From the NCBI GenBank assembly GCA_903852955.1, contig CAINSH010000195.1, forward strand, positions 1 to 7,086: DNA of 7,086 nucleotides, written 5' to 3'. The stretch comes from an uncultured Actinomycetes bacterium (GTDB lineage: Bacteria > Actinomycetota > Actinomycetes > Nanopelagicales > Nanopelagicaceae). This document shows positions 6,892 to 7,086 of the stretch, in pieces. A program made the translations under genes and the position numbers. Within the stretch, counting starts at the first letter, position 1; each line of letters begins with the position of its first letter. The notes beneath the pieces were generated by a model. That model was not told the DNA's origin. It did no database searches and saw only the letters and a program-made list of their open reading frames with translations.

Positions 6892-7086
6892 AGAACGCTC
6901 ATCTCAAATACCAGCCAATAATTACGCTTCTTGCTCGTTTGATTTTAGGCGCAGTCTTGCTTGCCGCTGGAGGTTTAAAAGCTTTCAAACCATCTGAATC
7001 AGCCGGGGCAGTTGCGGCATACAAAATTCTTCCCAATAACATCGCACACATCATTGGTTACGCCCTGCCTTGGCTAGAAATTGCCG
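6888..7086 (+). CDS. MauE/DoxX-like membrane protein, N-terminal part (cut by window end)
   Basis: Sixty-six residues are visible before the window ends. After a short polar N-terminus with Lys2 and Lys7, residues about 11-30 form a membrane helix (IITLLARLILGAVLLAAGGL). A loop with LKAFKPSESAGAVAAYKILP (30-49) follows, then a second helix starting near 52 with YALPWLEIA at 58-66. An ARLILGxVLLxAGxxK helix, a Y-x-(I/L)LP turn and a P-W-L-E segment in helix 2 are typical of the MauE / DoxX group of four-helix membrane proteins, often linked to thiol-disulfide redox maturation. The ATG overlaps the trpA stop by ATGA; GAAGG is only three bases upstream. In many Actinobacteria lgt or a DsbA-like gene follows trpA. 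The exact family and function cannot be settled from this fragment. Confidence 0.72.
   Translation, partial: MKNAHLKYQPIITLLARLILGAVLLAAGGLKAFKPSESAGAVAAYKILPNNIAHIIGYALPWLEIA

Overview
The window is a single unbroken run of plus-strand biosynthetic genes. It is the distal half of a histidine cluster joined directly to a tryptophan cluster: hisB (last codons only) - hisH - priA - hisF - hisI - trpE - a 56-residue membrane protein gene - trpC - trpB - trpA - a MauE/DoxX-like membrane protein gene cut by the window end. This order (his genes, then trpE - membrane protein - trpC - trpB - trpA) is the one I know from Actinobacteria, for example Mycobacterium tuberculosis. The isomerase carries the PriA-type active-site residues, which is also an actinobacterial mark. 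Composition looks AT-richer than most Actinobacteria and there is almost no intergenic DNA. I therefore infer a streamlined, small-genome actinobacterium, perhaps of the freshwater acI / Nanopelagicales type. The species assignment is inference; GC content was not computed.

Layout: positions 1-2465 hold the histidine part. HisH and HisF form the imidazole glycerol phosphate synthase pair, PriA supplies the isomerase step before it, HisI the cyclohydrolase step, and HisB (only its C-terminus is visible) the dehydratase step. Positions 2462-6891 hold the tryptophan part: TrpE makes anthranilate, TrpC makes indole-3-glycerol phosphate, and TrpA/TrpB make tryptophan. No trpF is present; the PriA residues that allow phosphoribosylanthranilate isomerisation are conserved, so one enzyme probably serves both pathways. 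trpD and trpG are also absent and must lie elsewhere if the pathway is complete.

Nine of the ten gene junctions overlap by 1 or 4 bases (TTGA, ATGA, GTGA or TAATG); the only gap is 14 bases between hisF and hisI. I see no promoter, leader, attenuator or terminator, and the operon runs off both ends. Translational coupling through the whole chain is the natural inference.

The item most worth a second look is the small gene between trpE and trpC. It sits where Actinobacteria normally carry a much longer tryptophan-associated membrane protein, and it appears to keep only that protein's last membrane helix and conserved C-terminal tail.
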